Below, in pieces: positions 16,078 to 23,961 of a stretch of 26,947 nucleotides of DNA (position 1 is its first letter; every line of letters starts with the position of its first letter). The DNA comes from CAZDHT01 sp964505325 (GTDB lineage Bacteria > Planctomycetota > PUPC01), in assembly GCA_964505325.1 (NCBI GenBank), contig CAZDHT010000045.1, positions 1 to 26,947 on the forward strand, written 5' to 3'. The translations under genes were made by a program, and so were the position numbers. The notes under the pieces are model-generated. The model saw only the letters and a program-made list of their open reading frames with translations, searched no databases and was not told the origin of the DNA.

Positions 16078-16856
16078 TCCGCTCGTTGTGCAACCCGGTC
16101 AGGGCGCTGGGCCGATCCACTCTGTCCGTCGTGCGATACCTGGGCCGGCTCGGGCTGTTCCTCGTCCAGACTGTTGTGCACGTCTTCCTGCCCTCGTGGA
16201 AGCCGCGCCGGCTGCTGAAGCAGATCCGCTTCATCGGGTTCGGATCGCTGCTCGTGATCTGCCTGACGGGAGCCTTCACGGGGATGGTGCTGGCGTTTCA
16301 GGGGTACTACACGCTCTCACGCGTCGGCTCGACGGCGTTCCTGGGCCCGATGGTGGCGCTCTCGCTGCTGCGCGAGCTGGGGCCGGTGATCACCGGGCTG
16401 ATGGTGACGGGGCGGGCCGGGTCGGCGGTCACGGCCGAGATCGGCATCATGCGCATCCGCGAGCAGATCGATGCCCTCGAGGTCATGGGGGTCAGTCCGT
16501 TCAGCCACCTGGTCGTGCCCAACTTCCTGGCGTGCCTGATCGCTCTGCCGCTGCTGACCGCCATCTTCGACGTCGTGGGGATCGGCGGCGGGCACCTGAT
16601 CGGCTGTGGGCTGCTCGGTGTCCCGAGCGGGACATACTTCGGCCAGATGGCCGAGTACGTCGAGTGGAAGGACGTGATCAGCGGCCTCTACAAGGCTCTG
16701 GCGTTCGGCGGGATCATCGCCTGGATCTGCTGCTACAAGGGATACCACGCGCGCCACGGAGCGGAAGGGGTCAGCAAGGCCACCACCCAGGCGGTGGTCA
16801 CATCGTCCGTGCTCATTCTCGGCATTGATTACTTCATGACATCGGTACTGTTCTGA
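16071..16856 (+). CDS. mlaE: MlaE-family phospholipid transport permease
   Basis: 261 residues, the usual length. It is the inner-membrane permease of the Mla/Ttg2/Tgd system, which moves phospholipids between the inner and outer membranes. After an amphipathic N-terminal region (1-45) come about five hydrophobic spans, the first GFGSLLVICLTGAFTGMVLAF (about 55-75). The conserved loop LLRELGPVITGLMVTGRAGSAVTAEIGIMR (about 100-130) is the family signature, as is EQIDALEVMGVSP. It is the first main gene of mlaEFDCA; mlaF starts two bases after its stop. A weak AGAGGG precedes ATG 16071. Confidence 0.95.
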   Translation: MLIRSLCNPVRALGRSTLSVVRYLGRLGLFLVQTVVHVFLPSWKPRRLLKQIRFIGFGSLLVICLTGAFTGMVLAFQGYYTLSRVGSTAFLGPMVALSLLRELGPVITGLMVTGRAGSAVTAEIGIMRIREQIDALEVMGVSPFSHLVVPNFLACLIALPLLTAIFDVVGIGGGHLIGCGLLGVPSGTYFGQMAEYVEWKDVISGLYKALAFGGIIAWICCYKGYHARHGAEGVSKATTQAVVTSSVLILGIDYFMTSVLF

Positions 16857-16858
16857 CC

Positions 16859-17641
16859 ATGGTCCGTATCGAGAACCTTTACCGCGCCCTGCAAGGCCAT
16901 CCGGTCCTTCAGGGGGTCTCGCTGGGCATCGAGCGGGGGCAGGTTCTGGCGCTCATCGGTCCGAGCGGCGGGGGGAAGAGCGTCTTGTTGAAGCACGTCG
17001 TGGGACTGATGCGACCCGACGCCGGCCACGTGTACGTGGGCGGCCAGGACGTTCACTGCCTGTCGCGCCGCAAACTGAACGCACTGCACGGCCGGTTCGG
17101 GTTCCTGTTCCAGAACGGCGCCCTGTTCGACTCGATGACGGTGTTCGAGAACGTCGCCTTTCCGCTCCAGCATCGGTACAAGCTGGCCGACAGCGAAGTG
17201 GAGAAACGCGTGCGCGTGGAGCTCGACCAGGTGGGCCTGGACGGACACGGCCACAAGTACCCCGACGAGCTCAGCGGCGGCATGGCCAAGCGGGTCGCCC
17301 TGGCCCGGGCACTGGTCACCTCACCGGAGGTGATGTTGTTCGACGAGCCCACGACGGGCCTCGATCCCATCATCGTCGAGTCCATTCACAAGCTCATCAG
17401 GAGCTCACACGAGCGGATGAGGTTCACGGGTATCATTGTGACGCACGAGATTCCCAGCATCTTTCCCCTTGTCGACAAGGTGGCGGTGCTGTATGAAGGG
17501 CGCATCCGGTTCGTGGGCACGGCCCGCGAGACCATGACCACCGACGACGAGGTGGTTCGCGCATTCGTGGACAGCGCGATGCGGCTGGCCCGAGAGGGCG
17601 TGCCGGAGCCCGGGGCCGCGACCGATCACGCAGCAGAGTGA
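16859..17641 (+). CDS. mlaF: MlaF-family ABC transporter ATPase
   Basis: 260 residues. It powers the MlaE permease by ATP hydrolysis on the cytoplasmic face. All motifs are present: Walker A GPSGGGKS (34-41), Q-loop Q85 (FLFQNGALFDSMTVFENV, with the NGALF stretch typical of MlaF), signature LSGGM (138-142), Walker B VMLFDEP (158-164) and switch His H196 (VTHEIP). The C-terminal tail of about 40 residues (FVDSAMRLAREG onward) is where MlaF normally contacts MlaB or its own dimer partner; no mlaB gene is visible here. Start ATG 16859, two bases after mlaE. Confidence 0.96.
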   Translation: MVRIENLYRALQGHPVLQGVSLGIERGQVLALIGPSGGGKSVLLKHVVGLMRPDAGHVYVGGQDVHCLSRRKLNALHGRFGFLFQNGALFDSMTVFENVAFPLQHRYKLADSEVEKRVRVELDQVGLDGHGHKYPDELSGGMAKRVALARALVTSPEVMLFDEPTTGLDPIIVESIHKLIRSSHERMRFTGIIVTHEIPSIFPLVDKVAVLYEGRIRFVGTARETMTTDDEVVRAFVDSAMRLAREGVPEPGAATDHAAE

Positions 17642-17650
17642 GGGAAGACG

Positions 17651-18094
17651 ATGAAGAAAGCATTCGATCTGGAACTGGTGGTAGGGATCTTCGTCTTGGC
17701 GGGCATCCTGTGCCTGGCCTATCTGTCCATTCGACTGGGCGACGTCAACATCCTGGGCAAAGACACCTACGAGGTGTATGCCATCTTCTCCGACGTGGGC
17801 GACCTGCGAGCCGGCGCGCCCGTCGTCATCGCAGGCGTCCGCGTGGGCAAAGTGACGGACATCTCGCTCGACAACTACCGGGCCCGCGTCGTCCTGTCCG
17901 TCGAAGAGGGGGTGGCGCTTCAGGAGGACGTCATCGCGTCCGTCAAGACGCAGGGGCTGATCGGCGAGAAGTACGTCGAGCTGACGCCCGGCGGCGCGCC
18001 GGAGAACATCGGGGCGGGCGGGCGGATCCGGCAGACCGAGCCGGCCGTCGATCTGCACAGCCTGATCAGAAAATACGCGTTTGGAGAGATCTGA
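17651..18094 (+). CDS. mlaD: MlaD-family MCE domain protein (short)
   Basis: 147 residues. It has one membrane anchor (about 8-27, LELVVGIFVLAGILCLAYLS) followed by one MCE domain (about 38-117) with the typical VGDLRAGAPVVIAGVRVGKV and TQGLIGEKYVELTPGG. MlaD forms a periplasmic hexameric ring, bound to MlaE, through which lipids pass. At 147 residues it is shorter than the E. coli protein of about 183, the difference being in the C-terminal helix. GAAG-type ribosome site GAGGGAAGACG precedes ATG 17651. Its TGA overlaps the mlaC ATG (TGATG). Confidence 0.94.
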   Translation: MKKAFDLELVVGIFVLAGILCLAYLSIRLGDVNILGKDTYEVYAIFSDVGDLRAGAPVVIAGVRVGKVTDISLDNYRARVVLSVEEGVALQEDVIASVKTQGLIGEKYVELTPGGAPENIGAGGRIRQTEPAVDLHSLIRKYAFGEI

Positions 18095-18762
18095 TGCGTG
18101 TCCACCGAAAGACCTCGTGCGTGCGGCCCGGTCCGTACGTCGCAGGCGTCGCGCTCGTGTTCGCCGCGGCGGCCACGAGCTTGGCCGCAGGTGCCTTGGA
18201 ACAGGTCAAGGCGAGCACGGAAGAGGTGCTGGGGATCGTTCAGGACCCGGAGTTGAAGGACCGGGAGGCCGAGAGGGAGAAGCGCGCCTGCAAAGCGATC
18301 GACCGGCGCTTCGACTGGCGCGTCATGGCCCGCGGCGCCATGGGCCCCGAGTGGCGCGACCTGACCCCCAAGCAGGCGGACACGTTCACGCACACTTTCG
18401 CCGACCTCATTCGGGCCGCCTATATGGACACGGTGATGAGCTACTCGGGAGAGAAGATCGAGTACGTCGCCGAACGGGTGGACGGAAAATACGGGGTGGT
18501 GAAGACGGTGCTCATCACGCGGAAGGGGACCCGCATCCCCGTCGACTACCGTGTCCTGAAGACAGACGAGAAGTGGCTGATCTACGATGTGATCGTCGAG
18601 GGCGTGAGCATGGTGAACAACTATCGGAAGCAGATCAGCAGCATCATGATCCGCTCCAAGTTCGACGAATTGATCGAGAAAATCAAGGACAAGGCCGAGC
18701 AGCGGCGCAAAGCGCGAGAGGAAAAGAAGCCGGACCGAGGAAGTCGGAAAGAGGACAAATAG
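18094..18762 (+). CDS. mlaC: MlaC-family periplasmic phospholipid-binding protein
   Basis: 222 residues. MlaC shuttles phospholipid between the outer-membrane MlaA and inner-membrane MlaD. An Arg/Lys-containing start is followed by a hydrophobic signal segment GPYVAGVALVFAAAATSLAAG (about 13-33). The mature part matches the family (RRFDWRVMARGAMGPEWRDLTPKQADTFTHTFADLI, then VDYRVLKTDEKWLIYDVIVEGVSMVNNYR). The C-terminal ~35 residues are highly charged (KDKAEQRRKAREEKKPDRG). The start overlaps the mlaD stop and mlaA begins directly after its TAG. Confidence 0.94.
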   Translation: MRVHRKTSCVRPGPYVAGVALVFAAAATSLAAGALEQVKASTEEVLGIVQDPELKDREAEREKRACKAIDRRFDWRVMARGAMGPEWRDLTPKQADTFTHTFADLIRAAYMDTVMSYSGEKIEYVAERVDGKYGVVKTVLITRKGTRIPVDYRVLKTDEKWLIYDVIVEGVSMVNNYRKQISSIMIRSKFDELIEKIKDKAEQRRKAREEKKPDRGSRKEDK

Positions 18763-19629
18763 ATGACCCGCCGACGGTGCACGTGCCTGCTGATCTCGCT
18801 GACGGTGCTCGCGGCGGCCGGATGCGTGAGCGCCCGCCCGGCGCGAATGAGCTGGAGCAGCTGGAGCGGCAGCTTCCAGTTCGCCGGCGACGGATCCCCG
18901 CCGCCCGGCTTCGGGTCCGTGACGGGGCCGACGCCGGACCCGCTGGAGCCGATGAACCGGGTCTTCTTCCAGGTCAACGACAGGGTGTACTTCTGGGTCC
19001 TCAAGCCGGTGGCCCAGGGCTGGCGCTGGGTCGTCCCTCGGCGCGGCCGTCGGTGGGTGAGCAACTTCACGACCCATCTCGCCACGCCGGTGCGGCTCGT
19101 GAACTGTGCGCTCCAGGGCCAGTTCGAGGGCGCCGGAGTCGAACTCGCGCGCTTCGGCGTCAACACCACCATCGGCGTGCTCGGCTTCGGCGATCCCGCC
19201 GCCGAGCGGTGGGGAATGAGACGGCGCAACGAGGACTTCGGCCAGACCCTGGGAGTCTACGGCATCGGACCGGGGTTTCCGATTCACTGGCCGCTGCTCG
19301 GCCCCTCGAACCTGCGGGACACGGTCGGCCTTGCCGGCGACCTGCTCCTGAACATCGGCACTTACGTCCCGGGGATCGGCATCATCAAGCGGGTCAACAA
19401 CACGAGCTTCCACATCGGCGAGTACGAGGACTTCAAGAGGAACGCTCTCGCCCCCTACGTCGGCTTGCGTGAAGCGTACCTCGAACAGCGGCGGTTCCTG
19501 ATCAAGCAGCGCGGCCCCGTCCCCTTGACGGAGGAGAGCGACCGGCCTCCCGCGCCGCTCGGCTCCATTTCCCTGACTTCGCCCGAGGCGTGGTACCGGA
19601 CGTGTCGGCCGGCAGTCCAGTACCGCTGA
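18763..19629 (+). CDS. mlaA: MlaA/VacJ-family outer-membrane lipoprotein
   Basis: 288 residues. MlaA sits in the outer membrane and removes misplaced phospholipids from the outer leaflet. The signal peptide ends in a lipobox LAAAGC with lipidated Cys21. The family hallmark DPLEPMNRVFFQVND is at about 59-73, and EDFGQTLGVYGIGPGFPIHWPLLGPSNLRD follows further on. Between Cys21 and the domain lies a Ser/Trp/Gly/Pro-rich linker. The last ~50 residues (after EAYLEQRRFLIKQRG) are unconserved-looking and Pro-rich. It starts at the base after the mlaC stop, so in this lineage MlaA is encoded with the inner-membrane complex, unlike E. coli. Confidence 0.95.
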   Translation: MTRRRCTCLLISLTVLAAAGCVSARPARMSWSSWSGSFQFAGDGSPPPGFGSVTGPTPDPLEPMNRVFFQVNDRVYFWVLKPVAQGWRWVVPRRGRRWVSNFTTHLATPVRLVNCALQGQFEGAGVELARFGVNTTIGVLGFGDPAAERWGMRRRNEDFGQTLGVYGIGPGFPIHWPLLGPSNLRDTVGLAGDLLLNIGTYVPGIGIIKRVNNTSFHIGEYEDFKRNALAPYVGLREAYLEQRRFLIKQRGPVPLTEESDRPPAPLGSISLTSPEAWYRTCRPAVQYR

Positions 19630-19692
19630 ACACCGCCGCAACCTCTCCAATTGAATGGCCCTGCGAGTGCAGACTCGGCGGTGGACTGGCCC

Positions 19693-19721
19693 TTGTCGCG
19701 GGGCCGGGGCCGGCCTATAAT
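19693..19721 (+). promoter_or_regulatory. Promoter for the polytopic membrane protein
   Basis: TTGTCG (19693-19698), 17 bases, TATAAT (19716-19721). The start would be near 19728, about 42 bases before ATG 19770. It separates this gene from the mla operon. Confidence 0.65.
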
Positions 19722-19769
19722 CCCTTGGCCGATTTCCCGCAAGGCCGGCCGGCGTGGGAGGAGCGAAGC

Positions 19770-21482
19770 ATGGCCGACGAGTCGCACAAGAACGACCAGG
19801 CAAGCCCTTCAAGCCAGGAGGAGCCCACCCTGATATTTGACGACGAGCAGGAAAGCTCCGCCGGCGGCGAAAGGCTCCTCGGATGCGGCGCCGCCGCGCT
19901 GGGCCTGCCGCTCCGGAGGTGGGATACGATCGCCATCGTCCTGATGACGATCGCGGCGGACGTCTGCCTGTACTCATATCCGGGGGGAGCCGGCGTCGGC
20001 GCGTTGTTCATCGTGACCGGCATCGGCCTCCTGTCGCTCACGAAAAACGCCCGCGCGCTCAATCCGCTGATTGCCGCTGCCCTCGTGCTCGTCTCCGCCG
20101 CAGCGGCGTGGAACAATTGGTGGTTGCTCGTCGTGACCGGCTGGCTGTCCGTGATCGCGTTCGCGATCAAGCTGCACCAACCCCAGTGGCGGATTACCGA
20201 GCTCGTCTGGGCCGCGCTGTGGACGGCGCTGACGGCGCCGCTGAAGCTGGTCGTGCACGCGCTGAGGTGCGCCGGGGTCGCCGTCCAGGCGAGGCCGGGT
20301 GAAGTCCTGCCGCGCGGCCCCATCCGCTGGCGCGTGGTCCTGATCCCGTTGCTGGTCGTCGCGTTGTTCATCCTCATCTTCGTCCAGGCAAACCCCATCA
20401 TCGAACAGGTCGTGAGCGACATCTCCGAACAGCTCGGAAAGTGGTTCCGGTGGCTCAACCGCCTCTTCACGGCCCCCCGAATCCTCTCGTGGCTCGGTTG
20501 GCTGCTGGTGTTTGCCGCGCTCATCCGCCCGGCGATCAACCCGTGGGTGGCGGATCTCATGGCCAGACGGAACGAGACACTCCGCCCGCCGCGCCATCCG
20601 GCCCCGGACCGAGGCGACTACTCCGCCGCGCTGGCCACCCTCATCTCGGTGAACGTCCTGTTCCTGGTGTTTAACATCGTCGACCACGTCTACCTGCACC
20701 AGTTGCCGGAGGGCACCACGTACTCGAAGCACGCCTACAAGGGCTGTTTCTGGCTGACGATGGGCCTCGCCCTCAGCACAATCGTCATCGGGGCGGCGTT
20801 CAAACGCCGGCTCAACTTCCATCCTCGCGCGGGGGCGCTCCGCGCGTTGTCGTACGTCTGGGCGCTTCAGAACGTCGCCCTGGCCGTCGGCGCGCTGCGG
20901 CGCCTCGAAATGTACATCGGCTACAACGGTCTCACCCGGGCGCGGATCGTCGGCCTCTACGGCGTGCTGCTGGTGGTCGCAGGGCTGGCGCTGATGGTCT
21001 GGAAGGTGTATCGCGCCAAGAACTTCACGTGGCTGGTGCGGCGCGACGCGTTGGCGCTGTGGGTGGCGGTGGTGCTGCTGGCGCTCACTCCGCGCGACTA
21101 CGTCTGCGCGAAGTACAACACGGCGCAGATCCTGTCGGGCAACCTGCGCCCGCTGGTGCTGCTGCACGGACAGTGCCACTCGCCGGAGAGCTACCCCCCA
21201 ATGATCGCGCTGCTCGACTACGAACACCCCGAGGAACAGAACAAAGTGGAGATGGAGGCGCTGGTGCGCCGGGGCGTCGCCGGCTTCCTGGGGCGGCAGC
21301 TCCGCTGGCTCCGCCACACGAAGCCCAAGAACTGGACGCAATGGCAGGGGGCACGCGGGTGGGCGCTGCGAAGGCTGGAGGCGGTCCGCGACAGGCTCGA
21401 CGTGCCGGAGGAGCGCTGGGACTACGGGGACTACGGCCCCGCCGAGGAAGCCCTCCGCGGGTACGCCCGGCAGTGGTGGTGA
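19770..21482 (+). CDS. Polytopic membrane protein, DUF4153/DUF4173-like
   Basis: 570 residues. An acidic cytoplasmic N-terminus (1-45) is followed by about 11-12 hydrophobic spans up to roughly residue 450. Hallmarks similar to DUF4153/DUF4173 proteins are the span ending FNIVDHVYL, then EGTTYSKHAYKGCFWLTMGLAL (compare the YAxxGFxxL pattern) and YIGYNGLTRARIVGLYGV. The C-terminal ~110 residues are soluble and rich in Trp, Arg and Glu (RRGVAGFLGRQLRWLRH). No enzymatic motif is seen; members of these families are uncharacterised inner-membrane proteins. GGGAGGAG precedes ATG 19770; the frame extends back into mlaA but a promoter lies between. It is monocistronic. Confidence 0.8.
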   Translation: MADESHKNDQASPSSQEEPTLIFDDEQESSAGGERLLGCGAAALGLPLRRWDTIAIVLMTIAADVCLYSYPGGAGVGALFIVTGIGLLSLTKNARALNPLIAAALVLVSAAAAWNNWWLLVVTGWLSVIAFAIKLHQPQWRITELVWAALWTALTAPLKLVVHALRCAGVAVQARPGEVLPRGPIRWRVVLIPLLVVALFILIFVQANPIIEQVVSDISEQLGKWFRWLNRLFTAPRILSWLGWLLVFAALIRPAINPWVADLMARRNETLRPPRHPAPDRGDYSAALATLISVNVLFLVFNIVDHVYLHQLPEGTTYSKHAYKGCFWLTMGLALSTIVIGAAFKRRLNFHPRAGALRALSYVWALQNVALAVGALRRLEMYIGYNGLTRARIVGLYGVLLVVAGLALMVWKVYRAKNFTWLVRRDALALWVAVVLLALTPRDYVCAKYNTAQILSGNLRPLVLLHGQCHSPESYPPMIALLDYEHPEEQNKVEMEALVRRGVAGFLGRQLRWLRHTKPKNWTQWQGARGWALRRLEAVRDRLDVPEERWDYGDYGPAEEALRGYARQWW

Positions 21483-21502
21483 TCTCGCCCTCCGGCGACG
21501 AA

Positions 21503-21537
21503 GATTTTCAGAAACTTTCGCGAAAATTCCTGAAATC
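21503..21537 (+). terminator. 35-base near-palindrome, probable terminator
   Basis: Centred on TTTCGCGAAA at 21520/21521, the arms pair in 15 of 17 positions with one bulged base. It begins 21 bases after the membrane protein's stop and is followed by a T-rich stretch (ttcctgttttt), so it may end the transcript. It could equally be another dispersed palindrome. Confidence 0.5.
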
Positions 21538-22043
21538 GCATTTCCTGTTTTTCGTGTTGATCTAAAGCAACGCCGGAAACGGTGGCGGCGCCGCTGTTTG
21601 TGCGGATGAAACAGTGAAACACTTCGCGCCGTTTTCGATTTCGGCGCAAAATCGTCCCTATATATGGGGGCTCTTGATTGCGGATTGTGGATTTCGGATT
21701 TCGGATTGCGGGAGCGCGGGGCACGGAGTACGAAGCGCGGAGTACAGACTGCCGTTCGGCTCCTCGGCAGGCTCGCGCCGGACAAGCTCCGGGCAGGCGG
21801 CGGCAGAAGCGGCATAACGGGAAGGGACATAATCTGTGCCGGGTGCAGTTCAGCCACCGACAAACACGGATGAGCACGGATAGAAGAACGGTCAAAATCT
21901 GTGCCGGGCGCAGATTCCGAGCGCCGGCTGAATCGCTCTTTGAGAACCTAACTCGTTCTAAAGGAATGGCTTACGGCAGGAACCGCAGGGCTGAAACCTG
22001 CGCTCAGCGCAGATTTCGCCACTGGTCCAGACAACGCCAAGCG
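21538..22043. other. Intergenic region with short direct repeats
   Basis: Holds a run of ATTTCGG/ATTGCGG units (21675-21712), a duplicated 18-base unit AATCTGTGCCGGG-y-GCAG at 21831-21848 and 21896-21913, and two CACGGAT copies between them. Composition is less GC-rich than the genes. No protein-like frame or RNA gene is recognised. Confidence 0.5.
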
Positions 22044-22164
22044 AAGTGTGCAATTGCGTCCTCCGCGAGCGGCCGAGGGCAGACAAGGATGTGTGCCCCA
22101 CCAGGAGTTGCTGCTTCACCCGGTGGCGCAATGATCCCTGCCTGCCGCACGGAATTGCACACTT
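22044..22164. repeat. MITE-like element, 121 bp (repeat family copy 2, permuted arms)
   Basis: The ends are perfect 12-base inverted repeats, AAGTGTGCAATT (22044-22055) and AATTGCACACTT (22153-22164), extending to 15 of 16. Inside are two diverged copies of the 25-base unit seen at 5659-5711, here arranged with the GGCAG ends outward and the CCCCACC/GGTGG ends facing each other across a 19-base spacer. No coding capacity. It ends about 30 bases before the promoter of the lyxose isomerase gene. Confidence 0.75.
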
Positions 22165-22192
22165 GAAGAGACGTTATTGCGACGATGGGCAA

Positions 22193-22222
22193 TTGCACCT
22201 GGTGGCCGGTTTGCGCTAGAAT
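22193..22222 (+). promoter_or_regulatory. Promoter giving a leaderless or near-leaderless transcript
   Basis: TTGCAC (22193-22198), 18 bases, TAGAAT (22217-22222). The -10 ends eight bases before ATG 22231, so transcription should begin at or within a few bases of the start codon. There is no Shine-Dalgarno sequence before this ATG, which agrees. Confidence 0.5.
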
Positions 22223-22230
22223 CGTGCATC

Positions 22231-22785
22231 ATGAAACGGTCCGAGATCAATGCGGCGATTCGGGAAGCGGCGGCGGCGTTCGAGCGGCACCAGTGGGCGC
22301 TCCCGCCGAATCCACGGTGGGACGTGACCGACTTCGGCCTGGGCCACTTCGAGAAGGAGGGCCTGGTGCTGGTCAACCTTGCCGAGGAGCCGGAGTACTG
22401 CGAGAAAATCATGTACTCCCGGAAGAATCAGGTCACGTTATGCCACCACCACCAGTCGAAGAAGGAAGACATCATCTGCCGGTGGGGCCGGCTGGCGGTG
22501 CAGATCCATACGGATGACCCGGCGCCGGTGAAGCTGCAGATCAACGGCGAGGTGCGCGAGGTCGCGCCCAACCAGCCCCTCGTGTTGAACGCGGGCGAGC
22601 GGGTCACGCTGACGCAGGGCGTCGATCATTCCTTTTGGGCCGATTCGGAGTACGCCATCATCGGCGAGGTGTCCACCGCGAACGACGACCTGCACGATAA
22701 CTACTTCGCGAACCCCGACGTCGGCCGGTTCAGCGACATCGATGAGGACGAACCGCCCCTGGTGAAGCTGGTGAGCGACCAGTGA
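22231..22785 (+). CDS. D-lyxose/D-mannose-type sugar isomerase (cupin)
   Basis: 184 residues. It matches the D-lyxose isomerase family (formerly DUF1498), metal-dependent cupins that interconvert D-lyxose with D-xylulose and often D-mannose with D-fructose. It starts MKRSEINAAIREAAAAFERHQ, then has WDVTDFGLGHFEKEGLVLVNL (about 30-50), YCEKIMYSRKNQVTLCHHHQSKKEDI with likely metal ligands H72, H74 and E79, and LTQGVDHSFW with H133. No Shine-Dalgarno precedes the ATG (see the promoter entry). The stop overlaps the start of the PfkB kinase gene (GTGA), which would phosphorylate the ketose formed. The family call is firm; the preferred sugar is not evident. Confidence 0.92.
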   Translation: MKRSEINAAIREAAAAFERHQWALPPNPRWDVTDFGLGHFEKEGLVLVNLAEEPEYCEKIMYSRKNQVTLCHHHQSKKEDIICRWGRLAVQIHTDDPAPVKLQINGEVREVAPNQPLVLNAGERVTLTQGVDHSFWADSEYAIIGEVSTANDDLHDNYFANPDVGRFSDIDEDEPPLVKLVSDQ

Positions 22786-23849
22786 GCGGTGAACACTTCA
22801 TGGGATCGACTTCCAGAATGAGCGACCGGACTGGAATCGCGTCGGGCGGGAACTGGATTGTCGACCGGGTGAAGATAGTCGACAAGCTGCCCGGGCGCGG
22901 AATGCTGGGGAATATCCGCTCGGAAGAAGCCTCGACGGGCGGCGGTCCGGCGAACGTGCTGTTCGACCTGTCGCGGATGGGCGCCGGCTTTCCGCTGACC
23001 GGCATCGGCCTGGTCGGCAAGGACGACGACGGCCGCTTCGTGCTGGACAAAGGCCGCGAGCACAACGTCGACGTTTCCCGCATCGCGCAGACCGACGACG
23101 CGCGAACCTCGTACACCGACGTGATGAGCGAGGAGGGGACCGGCGAGCGGGCGTTCTATCATCACCGCGGCGCCAACGCGCTGTTCGGCCCCGAACACGT
23201 CCCGGTCGCCGACCTGTCGTGCCGCGTCTTTCATCTCGGTTACCTGCTGCTGCTCGACCGGATGGACGAGGCGGACGATGAGTTCGGGACGGTGGCCGCG
23301 CGGCTGCTCGCCGAGCTTCAGGCGGCGGGGGTCAAGACCAGCGTCGACGTGGTAAGCGAGGAGGGCGACCGGTTCAAGACCATCGTGCCGCCGGCGCTCA
23401 CGCACGCGGACTATCTCATCTTCAACGAGATCGAAGCGGCGCGGACCGTCGGACGTTCCGTGCGGAAGGACGATGGCTCGCTCGACGCCGGCGAGCTGTT
23501 CGCCGCGGTGGACGAGCTGATGGGCCTCGGGGGCATGGAACTGGTCGCCGTGCACATGCCGGAAGGGTCTTACGTGCGGGACCGCGCCGGCAACAGCTTT
23601 TCTCGGGGCTCGCTCGAGTTGCCCGAGGGGTTCATCCAGGGGTCGGTCGGCGCCGGCGACGCGTTTGCCGCGGGGATGCTGCACGGCCTTCACGAGGGAT
23701 GGGAATCCGCCGATGCGGCATGGCTCGGCACGTGCTGTGCGGCGGCGTGCCTGTCGTCGAGCAACGCCACGGATGGCCTGAAGCCCATTCCGGACGTCCT
23801 GGAACTGGGGAAGCGGTTTCCGGAGCGCCCACGTCCGCTTGCAGACTAG
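22782..23849 (+). CDS. PfkB-family carbohydrate kinase
   Basis: 355 residues from a GTG that overlaps the isomerase stop; ATG 22800 would give 349. PfkB kinases phosphorylate sugars or sugar phosphates with ATP. The first signature is ASTGGGPANVLFDLSRMG (about 50-67) and the second is GSVGAGDAFAAGMLHG with catalytic D293 in the GAGD anion hole. FNEIEAARTVGR in the middle is also typical. Coupling to the lyxose isomerase suggests a ketose substrate (D-xylulose or D-fructose), giving a two-step isomerase plus kinase route into central metabolism. The class II aldolase at 13099-14112 could act further along. Specificity cannot be read from the sequence. Confidence 0.9.
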   Translation: MSGEHFMGSTSRMSDRTGIASGGNWIVDRVKIVDKLPGRGMLGNIRSEEASTGGGPANVLFDLSRMGAGFPLTGIGLVGKDDDGRFVLDKGREHNVDVSRIAQTDDARTSYTDVMSEEGTGERAFYHHRGANALFGPEHVPVADLSCRVFHLGYLLLLDRMDEADDEFGTVAARLLAELQAAGVKTSVDVVSEEGDRFKTIVPPALTHADYLIFNEIEAARTVGRSVRKDDGSLDAGELFAAVDELMGLGGMELVAVHMPEGSYVRDRAGNSFSRGSLELPEGFIQGSVGAGDAFAAGMLHGLHEGWESADAAWLGTCCAAACLSSSNATDGLKPIPDVLELGKRFPERPRPLAD

Positions 23850-23961
23850 CCTTGGACCGTTCCGTTTCCTCTTGCGTGTCCGATGCTGTCGGTGATTTTG
23901 CTTGTTCGCGCCGGTGGGTTGCAGTACCCTGTCGGCTCGCGATGTGTGGTGAGGATCGAGG

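Noticed and set aside
21538..22043. CRISPR or regular tandem array in the repeat-rich spacer
   Set aside because: The direct repeats occur only twice, with no regular spacer pattern and no cas gene.
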